Shown piece by piece: positions 8,581-16,840 of a stretch of DNA of 64,000 bases. The stretch comes from Streptomyces griseoflavus. Its GTDB lineage: Bacteria > Actinomycetota > Actinomycetes > Streptomycetales > Streptomycetaceae. A program made the position numbers and the translations under genes. The stretch spans positions 1-64,000 of the forward strand of contig NZ_BMUC01000017.1 in assembly GCF_014649995.1 (NCBI RefSeq), given 5' to 3'. Below the pieces are notes generated by a model, which was not told the DNA's origin, did not search any database, and saw nothing but the letters and a program-made list of their open reading frames with translations. The stretch's first letter is position 1. The number at the start of each line of letters is the position of its first letter.

Positions 8581-9376
8581 AGGTGAAGCCTCCGTACTCC
8601 TTGACGGCCTTGGCCATCTCCTCGGCGGTGGATGCCTTGTCGTCCCCGGGCACGGGTGCGGGCCCGTCCTTCTGCGAGAAGCTGTCGACCTTCCAGTCGT
8701 CGTCCGTCCACCGCAGCTGGAACGTCATGGTGAACCAGTCGGAGCTGACCGGGTTGGTCGTCTTTTCGCCGGCTGTGCCGAACACGCCCGAGCACCAGAC
8801 CTCGACGGCAGCGGCGGAGTCCGAGTAGCTCGTGACCTTGGCGCCGATCGGCACCGTGCGGGAGACATACGTGTTGCCCGCCGCCGCGTTGCCGTTCTCG
8901 TCGAGGCCGATGTTGCTCAGGAACTCTTCGCTGTACGCCTTGTCGAACCGGTCCTCCAGGGCGGTCTGTCTGTCGGTGACGAAGAGTTGCTGGATGATCT
9001 CGGTCCGCCGTGCGGGTTTGAGGATGTCGGCTGAGACGAGCGTCACCGCATAGTTCGCCGCCGCGCTCTCCGCGCCCTGGCGGTCGTGGGAGAAGCCCGA
9101 CGGGATGCCCGCGGCCTTGGTGTCGACCGGCTTCTTGCCCGAGGGGGCCGTCGCCGCCGCTTTGGGGGAGTCGACGGAGCCGCCGTCCTCCGCTGCGGAA
9201 TCGTCTCCTCCACGGTTCGCGAAGGCGATCGCGGCGATCAGGACGACCACCACGCCGACGACGGTGACGAGGCTGCGCGAGGACGAACGGGCGCCTCTGC
9301 GGGCCCCGCCGTACGGGTCGCCGCCTCCTTCGGGCAGGCGGGTGCGGGTCTGACCGGTGTCGTCTCCGAGACTCAT
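8570..9376 (-). CDS. VirB8/TcpC-like bitopic membrane protein
   Basis: 268 residues. A short Arg-rich cytoplasmic head is followed by one membrane helix (about 36-54, LVTVVGVVVVLIAAIAFA) and a flexible Ala/Ser/Lys linker. An external domain of about 160 residues (starting near GFSHDRQGAESAAANYAV) follows. This bitopic layout with an NTF2-like outer domain is that of VirB8/TcpC periplasmic scaffold proteins of type IV secretion. The ATG at 9376 overlaps the stop of a 37-residue upstream frame (ATGA). Assignment rests on topology, size and neighbours; no catalytic motif is expected. Confidence 0.7.
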   Translation of the reverse strand: MSLGDDTGQTRTRLPEGGGDPYGGARRGARSSSRSLVTVVGVVVVLIAAIAFANRGGDDSAAEDGGSVDSPKAAATAPSGKKPVDTKAAGIPSGFSHDRQGAESAAANYAVTLVSADILKPARRTEIIQQLFVTDRQTALEDRFDKAYSEEFLSNIGLDENGNAAAGNTYVSRTVPIGAKVTSYSDSAAAVEVWCSGVFGTAGEKTTNPVSSDWFTMTFQLRWTDDDWKVDSFSQKDGPAPVPGDDKASTAEEMAKAVKEYGGFTYAR

Positions 9377-9486
9377 GCCGCGTACGCCCCCTCAGCGTCG
9401 TGCGGAAACACCTCGTACTCCGGGTACTCCACGTACGACGGTAGCCGGGCCGGCTCCCGTTCGGGTGCGGTGTGGTGACTGGACAT
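9373..9486 (-). CDS. small 37-residue protein in the secretion-like operon
   Basis: A 37-codon frame starting at ATG 9486 encodes a Pro/Glu/Tyr-rich soluble peptide (begins MSSHHTAPEREPARLPSYVE). Its stop overlaps the ATG of the VirB8-like gene as ATGA, the coupling arrangement used elsewhere in this operon. A purine-rich stretch (GGCTGAGG) lies 14-21 bases upstream, farther than ideal. I recognise no family. The overlap and third-position G/C use argue for a real gene, but its size leaves doubt. Confidence 0.55.
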   Translation of the reverse strand: MSSHHTAPEREPARLPSYVEYPEYEVFPHDAEGAYAA

Positions 9487-9541
9487 CAGGGAAACGCAAC
9501 CTCAGCCGGTGGGCACGACGGGCGGGTGGGATGGGAGGGGG

Positions 9542-9555
9542 CCGGGCGTGCCCGG
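9542..9555 (-). terminator. short hairpin after the VirB2-like gene
   Basis: CCGGGC-GT-GCCCGG forms a compact six-base-pair stem in the 89-base gap between the VirB2-like gene and the 37-residue frame. It could attenuate transcription or stabilise the upstream message so that the pilin-like subunit is made in excess. There is no T-run. Confidence 0.35.
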
Positions 9556-9575
9556 TCGGGAGCGGTGGCGCGGGG

Positions 9576-9893
9576 CTAGACGGCCATGCCGTACACGATG
9601 GTGAACAGGGTGCCGAGCGAACCGATGATGAAGACGCCCGTGAGCCCCGCGATGATGAGGCCCTTGCCCTGCTCGGCGCTGAACGTGTCCCTCAGTGCGG
9701 TGGCACCGATGCGCTGTTTGGCCGCCCCCCAGATGGCGATGCCCAGGCAGATGAGGATGGCGACCGCCATGACCACTTCGATCATGATCTTGGCCTCGTT
9801 GCCCAGGCTGCCGAAGGGGCCCCAGTCGGGAGCGATCCCGCCGATGATGGTGTTGATGTCTCCCTCGTCGGCCGCGAAGAACATGTAAGTCAC
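9576..9893 (-). CDS. VirB2/TrbC-like small membrane protein
   Basis: 105 residues with a short acidic N-terminus (FFAADEGDINTIIGGIAPDW) and two hydrophobic helices (about 37-59 IMIEVVMAVAILICLGIAIWG and 77-100 LIIAGLTGVFIIGSLGTLF) joined by a basic loop. This is the size and topology of a VirB2/TrbC pilin-type subunit, but there is no cleavable signal peptide. It is the first gene of the minus-strand operon. GTG at 9893 was used; ATG at 9884 (MFFAADE) is an alternative. Family assignment is by topology and context only. Confidence 0.65.
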   Translation of the reverse strand: MTYMFFAADEGDINTIIGGIAPDWGPFGSLGNEAKIMIEVVMAVAILICLGIAIWGAAKQRIGATALRDTFSAEQGKGLIIAGLTGVFIIGSLGTLFTIVYGMAV

Positions 9894-10273
9894 CGCCCTG
9901 GTATGGGTAGTTCCGCTTCCTCTGCGGGAGTGCAGAGTTCAGGCCTCATTGTCACCGACGATGGCGCCCGTGTATGTCGACTTGGCGTCATCGGTTGGCG
10001 GTTTTCGTAGGAATAGCTTGCCACCGGCGCGCGCCGGGCCCCGGCAGGGGCGCGCTCCGAAGAGTGAAGAGTCGTATCGTCACTCTGTGTATCACGGTGC
10101 GTCACGCCGGGCAACGAGGCTGCTCAGTGTTGTTTCTGACGGGTGTTCGAGTGCGCCGAGGGCGGCGTGCGGGTAACCGTGCATTTCGTCGTACTGGATC
10201 ACCCCGCGGGCCGCGTGCCGCCCTTACACTGTCGGGCGGCGGTGGACTGCCGGACAGTGAGGGGTGATTGACG
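9894..10273. promoter_or_regulatory. divergent intergenic region, 380 bp
   Basis: This region separates the secretion-like operon (leftward) from the wall-hydrolase gene (rightward) and must hold both promoters. The AT content is higher near 9990-10020 and 10070-10100. An imperfect inverted repeat at about 10229-10261 (CACTGTCGGGCGG and CTGCCGGACAGTG) ends just before the hydrolase ribosome-binding site GAGGGG. I see no riboswitch consensus and no convincing gene. Confidence 0.5.
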
Positions 10274-11278
10274 GTGCGTAAGGTCTGGGTCGGCGCGACC
10301 CTCGCCGTCAGCTCCGTGCTCGCCTTCGTGATGCTGCTGGTCGTCGGCGTGTACGTCATCGCCGGGAACCTCGTGAACGGGGTGGGCGGCGGGGCGGCCA
10401 AGACGCTCGCCAAGGGCAGCGTGCCGGCCGCGTACCAGCAGCTCGTCGCGACGTGGGGCAACCTCTGTCCCGCCATCAACCCCGCCCTGCTCGCCGCCCA
10501 GCTCTATCAGGAGAGCGGCTTCAACCCGAAGGCGCAGAGCCACGCGGCGGCGCAGGGCATCGCCCAGTTCATCCCCGGCACCTGGGCCACGCACGGCATC
10601 GACGGCGACGGCGACGGGGACCGGGACGTGTGGGACCCGAAGGACGCGATCCCCTCGGCGGCGAAGTACGACTGCACCCTCGCCGGCTACGTGAAGGACG
10701 TCGGCGGGAATCTGACCGAAAACATGCTCGCCTCGTACAATGCGGGGGCGTACGCGGTCATCAAGTACGGGGGTGTTCCGCCGTACAAGGAGACGCAGAA
10801 CTACGTCAAGCGCATCCGGGCGCTGGAGAAGAGCTTCGCCGCGCCGGTCGGTCGGGTCGACCCGTCGAAGCAGGCCGCGGGAGCCATCGCCTACGCGCAG
10901 AAGAAGCTCGGCACGCTCTACCTCTGGGGCGGCAACGGCACTCCTGAGCAGGGAGGACGGTTCGACTGCTCGGGGCTGACCAAGGCGGCGTACGAGAGTG
11001 TGGGGATCACGCTGCCGCGCGTGGCGAACGACCAGTACAACGCGGGACCGCATCCGGAGCGGGACGAACTGCTCCCCGGCGATCTGGTGTTCTTCTCGGA
11101 CGACCTCACCAATTCGCGGGCCATCCGGCATGTGGGTATTTATGTCGGCGGCGGGTACATGATCGACGCGCCACGGACGGGGGCCGTGATCCGATTCGAC
11201 CCGATCGACACTCCTGACTACTTTGGTGCCACCCGGGTCACCGAAGATGGCGCGAAAGCACTCCCCACGACGGTGTGA
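10274..11278 (+). CDS. SLT lytic transglycosylase + NlpC/P60 endopeptidase
   Basis: 334-residue two-domain cell-wall hydrolase. An N-terminal membrane anchor or signal helix (about 7-32) is followed by a lytic transglycosylase domain with catalytic E80 (LYQESGFNP) and the AQGIAQFIPGTW motif. A C-terminal NlpC/P60 domain follows, with nucleophile Cys in GGRFDCSGLTKAAY and His in IRHVGIYVGGGYM. It should cut both glycan strands and peptide stems outside the membrane. GTG at 10274 was chosen because GAGGGG lies nine bases upstream; TTG at 10268 is too close to it. Its position opposite the secretion-like operon suits a VirB1-like role, but it could also be a general autolysin. Confidence 0.88.
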   Translation: MRKVWVGATLAVSSVLAFVMLLVVGVYVIAGNLVNGVGGGAAKTLAKGSVPAAYQQLVATWGNLCPAINPALLAAQLYQESGFNPKAQSHAAAQGIAQFIPGTWATHGIDGDGDGDRDVWDPKDAIPSAAKYDCTLAGYVKDVGGNLTENMLASYNAGAYAVIKYGGVPPYKETQNYVKRIRALEKSFAAPVGRVDPSKQAAGAIAYAQKKLGTLYLWGGNGTPEQGGRFDCSGLTKAAYESVGITLPRVANDQYNAGPHPERDELLPGDLVFFSDDLTNSRAIRHVGIYVGGGYMIDAPRTGAVIRFDPIDTPDYFGATRVTEDGAKALPTTV

Positions 11279-11491
11279 GCGGAGCGTTAACCCTCCCCCT
11301 GAGCTGCGGAGATGCATCTCTCTTCGATAACGTCTGCGTGATCATTCGGTAGAGCGTGGAACGTATCAGCGGGGGTCGTGCGTTCCTGTTGTCGTAGCCG
11401 AGCCGATGAGCGGATCTACGGACCACGGGGGTGGTTGCAGACGGCGTGCGCACCGCACGCCCGGAGACAAGGACGAAGGGGCCGCAGCACC

Positions 11492-12184
11492 ATGGCTGGA
11501 CTCGCCGATTCCGGGTCGAACCCCGACGTCGACCTGCTCTATGACATCAACGGCCTCGCCAAGGCCGCGCCGCCGTGGTTCGACCACGTGATGGAGTTCG
11601 TGGGCGAGTTCGGCATCCTGTTCGCCCTGTTGGGAATGCTGTTGTGGTGCTGGTGGGGCGTCAGACGGCGGGGCGGCGAGGACGCGGCACCGACCGTGGC
11701 GGCCCTGGTGTGGGCCCCGCTCGCGGCGGGCGTCGCGGTCCTGGTGAACGTGCCGATACGCGGGTTCGTCGAGCGGCCCAGACCCTTCAACGACCACGAA
11801 GGGCTCGAGGTCCTGGTCGCCGGCAAGACCGACTACTCGTTCGTCAGCGACCACGCGACGCTCTGCATGGCGCTGGCGGTGGGGCTGTTCCTGGCCAACC
11901 GGCGGCTCGGGATCTTCGCCCTGGTGCTCGGGCTGATCGGCGGGTTCATCCGCGTCTACATGGGCGTGCACTACCCGACCGACGTGGTGGGCGGGCTCGC
12001 CCTCGGCACGGCTGTCGCGCTGCTGCTCTCGCCGCTCGCCATGGCCCTGCTGACGCCGCTGATGCGGGCGATCGAACGGTCGCCGCGAGGCGGCCGGCTG
12101 ATCAGCGCGCGCGGGTACGAGGCGCGGACCACCCCGGAGGAGAACCGTCCCTCCGAGCCGGGACAGCGCGACCTGGCGGCCTGA
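11492..12184 (+). CDS. PAP2 family membrane phosphatase
   Basis: 230-residue integral membrane protein of the PAP2 (phosphatidic acid phosphatase type 2) superfamily. The three signature motifs are visible: a version of KxxxxxxRP in IRGFVERPRPF, SxH in YSFVSDHATLC, and RxxxxxHxxxD in RVYMGVHYPTDVVGG. Likely substrates are phosphatidate, undecaprenyl pyrophosphate or a related lipid phosphate at the outer membrane face. Five or six hydrophobic helices are apparent. ATG at 11492 is preceded by GGACGAAGGGG. It is probably transcribed on its own; nothing in the sequence names the substrate. Confidence 0.88.
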   Translation: MAGLADSGSNPDVDLLYDINGLAKAAPPWFDHVMEFVGEFGILFALLGMLLWCWWGVRRRGGEDAAPTVAALVWAPLAAGVAVLVNVPIRGFVERPRPFNDHEGLEVLVAGKTDYSFVSDHATLCMALAVGLFLANRRLGIFALVLGLIGGFIRVYMGVHYPTDVVGGLALGTAVALLLSPLAMALLTPLMRAIERSPRGGRLISARGYEARTTPEENRPSEPGQRDLAA

Positions 12185-12577
12185 TCCCCGTCCGCGGGGC
12201 TCACCGTTGGATCAGCGGTACTCGCCTGCTGGGCCACGGCGGTGGACCAGTGGCGATGATCCGCAGCTCGTCACCGCGCTGCCGGGCCGCCGGTACCTGG
12301 CGATGTCGCCGTCACTCCGGGGTGTGGTTCCTGGCGTCCGTGCGGGCCAGGCTTCTCGCTCTTCTCGCGGGGCCGCGCCAGCCGCAGGTGCAGCAGGCGA
12401 CGCAGAAGGGCCCCCGCTCCGATGTGGTTGTCCGGTGTTCCTGAGAGGGTGCCGCGACGTCCTGCTCTTCCACCTCACCACCGTACCGCTCCGGGTGTGT
12501 CCGCGTGACGGCGTCGACCACCGGTCGTTAACCGGGGGAAAGACGGCCCGTGTCGGATTTAGCGGGGGTAGGCGGCC
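12185..12577. other. 393-bp gap holding a possible small minus-strand gene
   Basis: Between the PAP2 phosphatase and the lipoprotein gene there is no plus-strand gene. The only plausible coding content is a Cys-rich frame on the minus strand at 12312-12521, listed separately. The last 60 bases before 12578 should carry the lipoprotein promoter and a weak GGGGGTAGG ribosome-binding site. Confidence 0.5.
12312..12521 (-). CDS. small Cys-rich protein, zinc-ribbon-like
   Basis: A 69-codon frame from GTG 12521; a second GTG at 12473 would give 53 residues beginning MEEQDVAAPSQEH. The C-terminal half reads FCVACCTCGWRGPARRARSL, with CxxCCxCGW cysteines followed by a basic helix. This resembles the CTCGW-R-G pattern of small actinobacterial proteins of unknown function. 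Codon use is moderately G/C-biased. It lies alone on the minus strand between two plus-strand genes. Homologues with conserved cysteines would confirm it. Confidence 0.5.
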   Translation of the reverse strand: MVDAVTRTHPERYGGEVEEQDVAAPSQEHRTTTSERGPFCVACCTCGWRGPARRARSLARTDARNHTPE

Positions 12578-13429
12578 ATGGCAGGACGAGCACCGCGGCG
12601 CCGGTGGACCGGTGGTCGCGCCGTCGCTCTCGGCGCCGCCGGGTGTCTGGCGCTCGGCGCCCTCGCGGGGTGCGGCAGCAGCGGGGCGGCGACCGGCGGC
12701 CCGACCGGCGGCCCGGCGGCCGTGACGCTGGTGCGCGAGGCGGCGGACGCGCTCGTCGCGGCGGGCAGCTCCAAGGCGCGCACCTCGCTGGAGATGGCCA
12801 CCGGCGGTACCCGGGTCACCATCCGCGGCGAGGGCGTCTACGACTACCGCAACCGGCTCGGCCGGCTGAAGGTGCTGCTGCCGCCGGACCCGGCCGGCCA
12901 GACCGTACGGCGGCCGATCACCGAGCTGCTCGCCCCCGGGGCCCTGTACATGAAGAACCGGGGGGCCGGAGTGCCCGCCGACAAGTGGGTGCGCGTGGAC
13001 ACCGGGACGCTGACCGACGGGAATCTCGTCACCGGCGGTGCCACCGATCCGTTCACGGCCGCCGAGGTGCTGCGCGGGACGCGGTCGGCGGCGTTCGTCG
13101 GACGGACCGAGGTCGCCGGGACGAAGGTGCGGCACTATCGGGGGACCGCCGACCTGGGGCAGGCCGCGCGGGCGGCGTCGGAGGCGAACCGGGTGACGCT
13201 GGGCGCGGCGGCGAAAGGGTTCGCCACCGCGCGGGTGCCGTTCGACGTGTACCTCGACGACGAGGGGCGCATCCGCAAGCTCCGGCACCGGTTCAGCTTC
13301 GTCAACGGACCCCGGGCCGCGCCCGTCGGGGTCGCCTCGACGACGCTGCTGTACGACTTCGGGGTCCCCGCCGACGTACGTCTCCCGCAGGACGGGGACA
13401 TCTACGCCGGCCGGATCGCCGAGGAGTGA
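12578..13429 (+). CDS. secreted lipoprotein, LppX/LprG-like
   Basis: 283-residue lipoprotein. A basic N-terminus and hydrophobic stretch end in the lipobox LAGC, with C32 as the predicted lipidated residue. The mature part begins with a Gly/Ser/Thr linker (GSSGAATGGPTGG). Its beta-rich domain shows the LPPDP, YMKNRGAG, PADKWVRVD and LPQDGDI segments typical of the LolA-like lipoproteins of Actinobacteria that bind lipids or act in the envelope. It has no enzymatic motif. It probably faces the exterior of the membrane. Its partner and cargo are unknown. Confidence 0.75.
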   Translation: MAGRAPRRRWTGGRAVALGAAGCLALGALAGCGSSGAATGGPTGGPAAVTLVREAADALVAAGSSKARTSLEMATGGTRVTIRGEGVYDYRNRLGRLKVLLPPDPAGQTVRRPITELLAPGALYMKNRGAGVPADKWVRVDTGTLTDGNLVTGGATDPFTAAEVLRGTRSAAFVGRTEVAGTKVRHYRGTADLGQAARAASEANRVTLGAAAKGFATARVPFDVYLDDEGRIRKLRHRFSFVNGPRAAPVGVASTTLLYDFGVPADVRLPQDGDIYAGRIAEE

Positions 13430-13534
13430 GCGGCCCGGAGTGACCGGCGCGAACTAGCCCTTCCGTGCCATGCGCGGTGCGTAGGGCGCTGCCTACCCTA
13501 GGAAGTCGGTGACGACGGCGAAGAGGTGAGGCGC

Positions 13535-13705
13535 GTGGCTCCGGTCAGGGGCGGGACGGTGCAGGACCACGTGGCGCTCGCCGAGATCGAACTGTGCGGG
13601 GATCTGATCATCGCCGCCTCCGCCGCCGAGGACCGGCTCAGCCTGGAGAGCATCGACGAGGTGCTGCGGGTGGGCGAGACCCGCGCGGAGCCCGGCGACG
13701 GCTGA
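13535..13705 (+). CDS. small conserved protein, 56 residues
   Basis: GTG at 13535 with AGAGG about eight bases upstream opens a 56-codon frame. The core reads ALAEIELCGDLIIAASAAED followed by RLSLESIDEVLRVG. Strong third-position G/C bias and an amphipathic alternating pattern support coding. Small proteins of this type occur in Streptomyces genomes, but I recall no function. In-frame GTGs at 13526 and downstream at 13580 are alternative starts. It ends eight bases before the convergent csoR stop. Confidence 0.65.
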   Translation: MAPVRGGTVQDHVALAEIELCGDLIIAASAAEDRLSLESIDEVLRVGETRAEPGDG

Positions 13706-13713
13706 CGGCGCGG

Positions 13714-14061
13714 TCAGGTGCGGAGCATGCGCGCGATGGCCTGGGTGGCTTCCTTGACCTTCGCGTCGATCTCGTCCCCGCCCTTGACGGCCGCGTCCGC
13801 GACGCAGTGGCGCAGGTGCTCCTCCAGCAGTTGCAGCGCGAACGACTGCAGGGCCTTGGTGGAGGCGGACACCTGGGTGAGTATGTCGATGCAGTAGACG
13901 TCCTCGTCGACCATGCGCTGGAGTCCGCGGATCTGGCCCTCGATACGACGCAGCCGCTTGAGGTGTTCCTGCTTCTGGTCGTGGTAGCCGTGAACACCCC
14001 GGTCGTGATCGGTCACGATCTCGGTGGAGGCCGCGTCCGCGCCGGTTTCGGTGGTCGTCAT
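13714..14061 (-). CDS. csoR: CsoR-type copper-sensing repressor
   Basis: 115-residue all-helical repressor of the CsoR/RcnR family. The copper ligands fit the Cu(I) fingerprint exactly: C57 (VYCIDIL), H82 and C86 (EEHLRHC), spaced 25 and 4 residues apart as in characterised CsoR proteins. Apo-CsoR binds DNA and Cu(I) releases it. ATG at 14061 follows an excellent AGGAGG site. A 21-base palindrome with GGGTAT/ATACCC arms lies 30 bases upstream of the start, so the gene should be autoregulated. No copper ATPase or chaperone gene is adjacent, so its main targets must lie elsewhere, as in S. lividans. Confidence 0.93.
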   Translation of the reverse strand: MTTTETGADAASTEIVTDHDRGVHGYHDQKQEHLKRLRRIEGQIRGLQRMVDEDVYCIDILTQVSASTKALQSFALQLLEEHLRHCVADAAVKGGDEIDAKVKEATQAIARMLRT

Positions 14062-14090
14062 CGCGTCCTCCTGTGATGATGATGGCCGAG

Positions 14091-14111
14091 ATATACCCCT
14101 GGTGGGTATAT
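14091..14111 (-). promoter_or_regulatory. CsoR operator
   Basis: ATATACCC-CTGGT-GGGTATAT is a palindrome with eight-base arms and a five-base spacer, 30 bases upstream of csoR. It matches the G-tract/ATACCC pattern of CsoR operators and overlaps the probable csoR promoter. A further half-site, GGGTATAGG, lies at about 14128. Confidence 0.8.
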
Positions 14112-14300
14112 GGTACCGAACTTCGCCGGGTATAGGCATGGTGGCCGATGACAAGCGCTGCGGCCGGATGCGGGCCTCGGACCGCCCCCGTGCTCATCAC
14201 CGTGCCTGATGGGTGACACTGGAGGGCGGCCCGTTACACGTGGCCGGATGATGCGCCTAGCATCAGCCTGACCGAAACCGATGCATACCGAGGACCCCAC

Positions 14301-14921
14301 GTGCGCTTTCGTCTGACCCCCAGGGAGACGAGCTTCTACGACATGTTCGCCGCGTCCGCGGACAACATCGTCACGGGCTCCAAGCTCCTGATGGAACTGC
14401 TCGGGGCGGACACCTCCGCCCGGGCCGAGATCGCAGAGCGTATGCGGGCCGCGGAACACGCCGGTGACGACGCCACACACGCGATCTTCCACCAGCTGAA
14501 CTCCTCGTTCATCACGCCCTTCGACCGTGAGGACATCTACGCCCTCGCGTCGTCCCTCGACGACATCATGGACTTCATGGAGGAGGCCGTCGACCTCGTC
14601 GTCCTCTACAACGTCGAGGAACTGCCCAAGGGCGTCGAGCAGCAGATCGAGGTGCTGGCCCGCGCCGCGGAGCTCACCGCGGAGGCCATGCCGCACCTGC
14701 GCACCATGGAGAACCTCACCGAGTACTGGATCGAGGTCAACCGTCTGGAGAACCAGGCCGACCAGATCCACCGCAAGCTGCTGGCCCACCTCTTCAACGG
14801 CAAGTACGACGCCATCGAGGTGCTGAAGCTCAAGCAGATCGTGGACGTACTGGAGGAGGCGGCGGACGCCTTCGAGCACGTGGCGAACACGGTGGAGACC
14901 ATCGCCGTCAAGGAGTCCTGA
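14301..14921 (+). CDS. DUF47/PhoU-like phosphate transport regulator
   Basis: 206-residue all-helical protein of the DUF47 (PhoU-like) family, the usual partner of PiT-type phosphate permeases. Conserved acidic metal-binding helices are visible (AEHAGDDATHAIFHQLN, DREDIYALASSLDDIMDFM). The gene starts with GTG at 14301 and lies seven bases before the permease gene, so the two form an operon. It is thought to control permease activity or stability rather than act as a DNA-binding regulator. Confidence 0.9.
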   Translation: MRFRLTPRETSFYDMFAASADNIVTGSKLLMELLGADTSARAEIAERMRAAEHAGDDATHAIFHQLNSSFITPFDREDIYALASSLDDIMDFMEEAVDLVVLYNVEELPKGVEQQIEVLARAAELTAEAMPHLRTMENLTEYWIEVNRLENQADQIHRKLLAHLFNGKYDAIEVLKLKQIVDVLEEAADAFEHVANTVETIAVKES

Positions 14922-14928
14922 GCACTTC

Positions 14929-15927
14929 ATGGACACCTTCGCACTGGTCGTGACCATCGGGGTCGCGCTCTTCTTCACGTACACCAACGGATTCCACGAC
15001 TCGGCGAACGCGATCGCCACGTCCGTCTCCACCCGCGCGCTGACACCTCGGGTCGCGCTCGCGATGGCGGCCGTGATGAACCTCGCCGGCGCCTTCATGG
15101 GGTCCGGGGTCGCCAAGACCGTCAGTGAGGGGGTCATCCAGACACCCGAGGGGTCCACCGGGATGGGGATCCTCTTCGCCGCGCTGGTCGGGGCGATCGT
15201 CTGGAACCTGATCACCTGGTACTTCGGGCTGCCCTCGTCCTCGTCCCACGCGCTGTTCGGCGGCATGGTGGGCGCGGCGCTCGCCGGTGGCACGACGGTG
15301 TACTGGAGCGGAGTGCTCGACAAGATCGTCATTCCGATGTTCGTGTCGCCGGTCGTGGGTCTGATCGCCGGTTACCTGGTGATGACCGCGATCATGTGGA
15401 TCTTCCGGCGGGCGAACCCGCACAAGGCCAAGCGCGGCTTCCGCATCGCGCAGACGGTGTCCGCGGCGGGCATGGCGCTGGGGCACGGTCTCCAGGACGC
15501 GCAGAAGACGATGGGCATCGTGGTGATGGCGCTGGTCATCGCGGATGTCGAGGAGTACGGCGATCCGATCCCGGTGTGGGTGAAGATCGCCTGTGCGGTG
15601 ATGCTGTCCGCGGGCACGTACGCGGGGGGCTGGCGCATCATGCGGACGCTGGGGCGGAAGATCATCGAGCTGGATCCGCCGCAGGGGTTCGCGGCGGAGA
15701 CGACGGGTGCGTCGATCATGTTCGGGTCGGCGTTCCTGTTCCACGCGCCGATCTCGACCACGCATGTGATCACTTCGGCGATCATGGGTGTGGGGGCGAC
15801 GAAGCGGGTCAACGCGGTGCGGTGGGGGGTCGCCAAGAACATCGTTCTCGGATGGTTCATCACCATGCCCGCCGCGGGGGCGGTCGCCGCGTTGTCCTAC
15901 GGGGTCGTGTACCTGGTGTTCTTGTAG
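14929..15927 (+). CDS. pit: PiT-family low-affinity phosphate transporter
   Basis: 332-residue polytopic permease of the PiT family that carries inorganic phosphate (as metal-phosphate) with a proton. The signature repeats of the inverted halves are clear: TNGFHDSANAIAT near the N-terminus and FHAPISTTHVITSAIMGVG near the C-terminus, with PSSSSHALFGG between them. About nine to ten membrane helices are expected. From memory the S. coelicolor equivalent is pitH1, paired with a DUF47 gene exactly as here. It faces the high-affinity pst operon across a strong terminator. Confidence 0.93.
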   Translation: MDTFALVVTIGVALFFTYTNGFHDSANAIATSVSTRALTPRVALAMAAVMNLAGAFMGSGVAKTVSEGVIQTPEGSTGMGILFAALVGAIVWNLITWYFGLPSSSSHALFGGMVGAALAGGTTVYWSGVLDKIVIPMFVSPVVGLIAGYLVMTAIMWIFRRANPHKAKRGFRIAQTVSAAGMALGHGLQDAQKTMGIVVMALVIADVEEYGDPIPVWVKIACAVMLSAGTYAGGWRIMRTLGRKIIELDPPQGFAAETTGASIMFGSAFLFHAPISTTHVITSAIMGVGATKRVNAVRWGVAKNIVLGWFITMPAAGAVAALSYGVVYLVFL

Positions 15928-15956
15928 CTGGGCCATGACTGCCCGCGGAGCGACGG

Positions 15957-15988
15957 AAGGGCCCGCCCCCCTCGGGGGGCGGGCCCTT
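15957..15988. terminator. bidirectional terminator between pit and pstB
   Basis: A perfect 15-base-pair stem (AAGGGCCCGCCCCCC, loop TC, then its complement) lies between the convergent pit and pstB stops. It ends in TTTG on one side and, read the other way, in TTCC. It should stop both operons. Confidence 0.85.
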
Positions 15989-16031
15989 TGGCCTCGCGGT
16001 GGCACCGCCATGCAGCACCGCGAGGGGACTG

Positions 16032-16808
<777 letters not shown>

Positions 16809-16840
16809 GGGTATCACTTCTTCTTTCGGGTCCGGGGGCC

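Noticed and set aside
9890-10114. 74-residue minus-strand frame before the VirB2-like gene
   Set aside because: Composition is unlike the neighbours, with no ribosome-binding site, and the frame runs through the probable promoter region.
9894-10273. c-di-AMP (ydaO-type) riboswitch before the wall hydrolase gene
   Set aside because: Such riboswitches often precede NlpC/SLT genes in Streptomyces, but I could not find the conserved core here.
13493-14200. Longer minus-strand frame covering csoR in another frame
   Set aside because: csoR in the neighbouring frame has a perfect ribosome-binding site, ligands and operator; this frame is its shadow.
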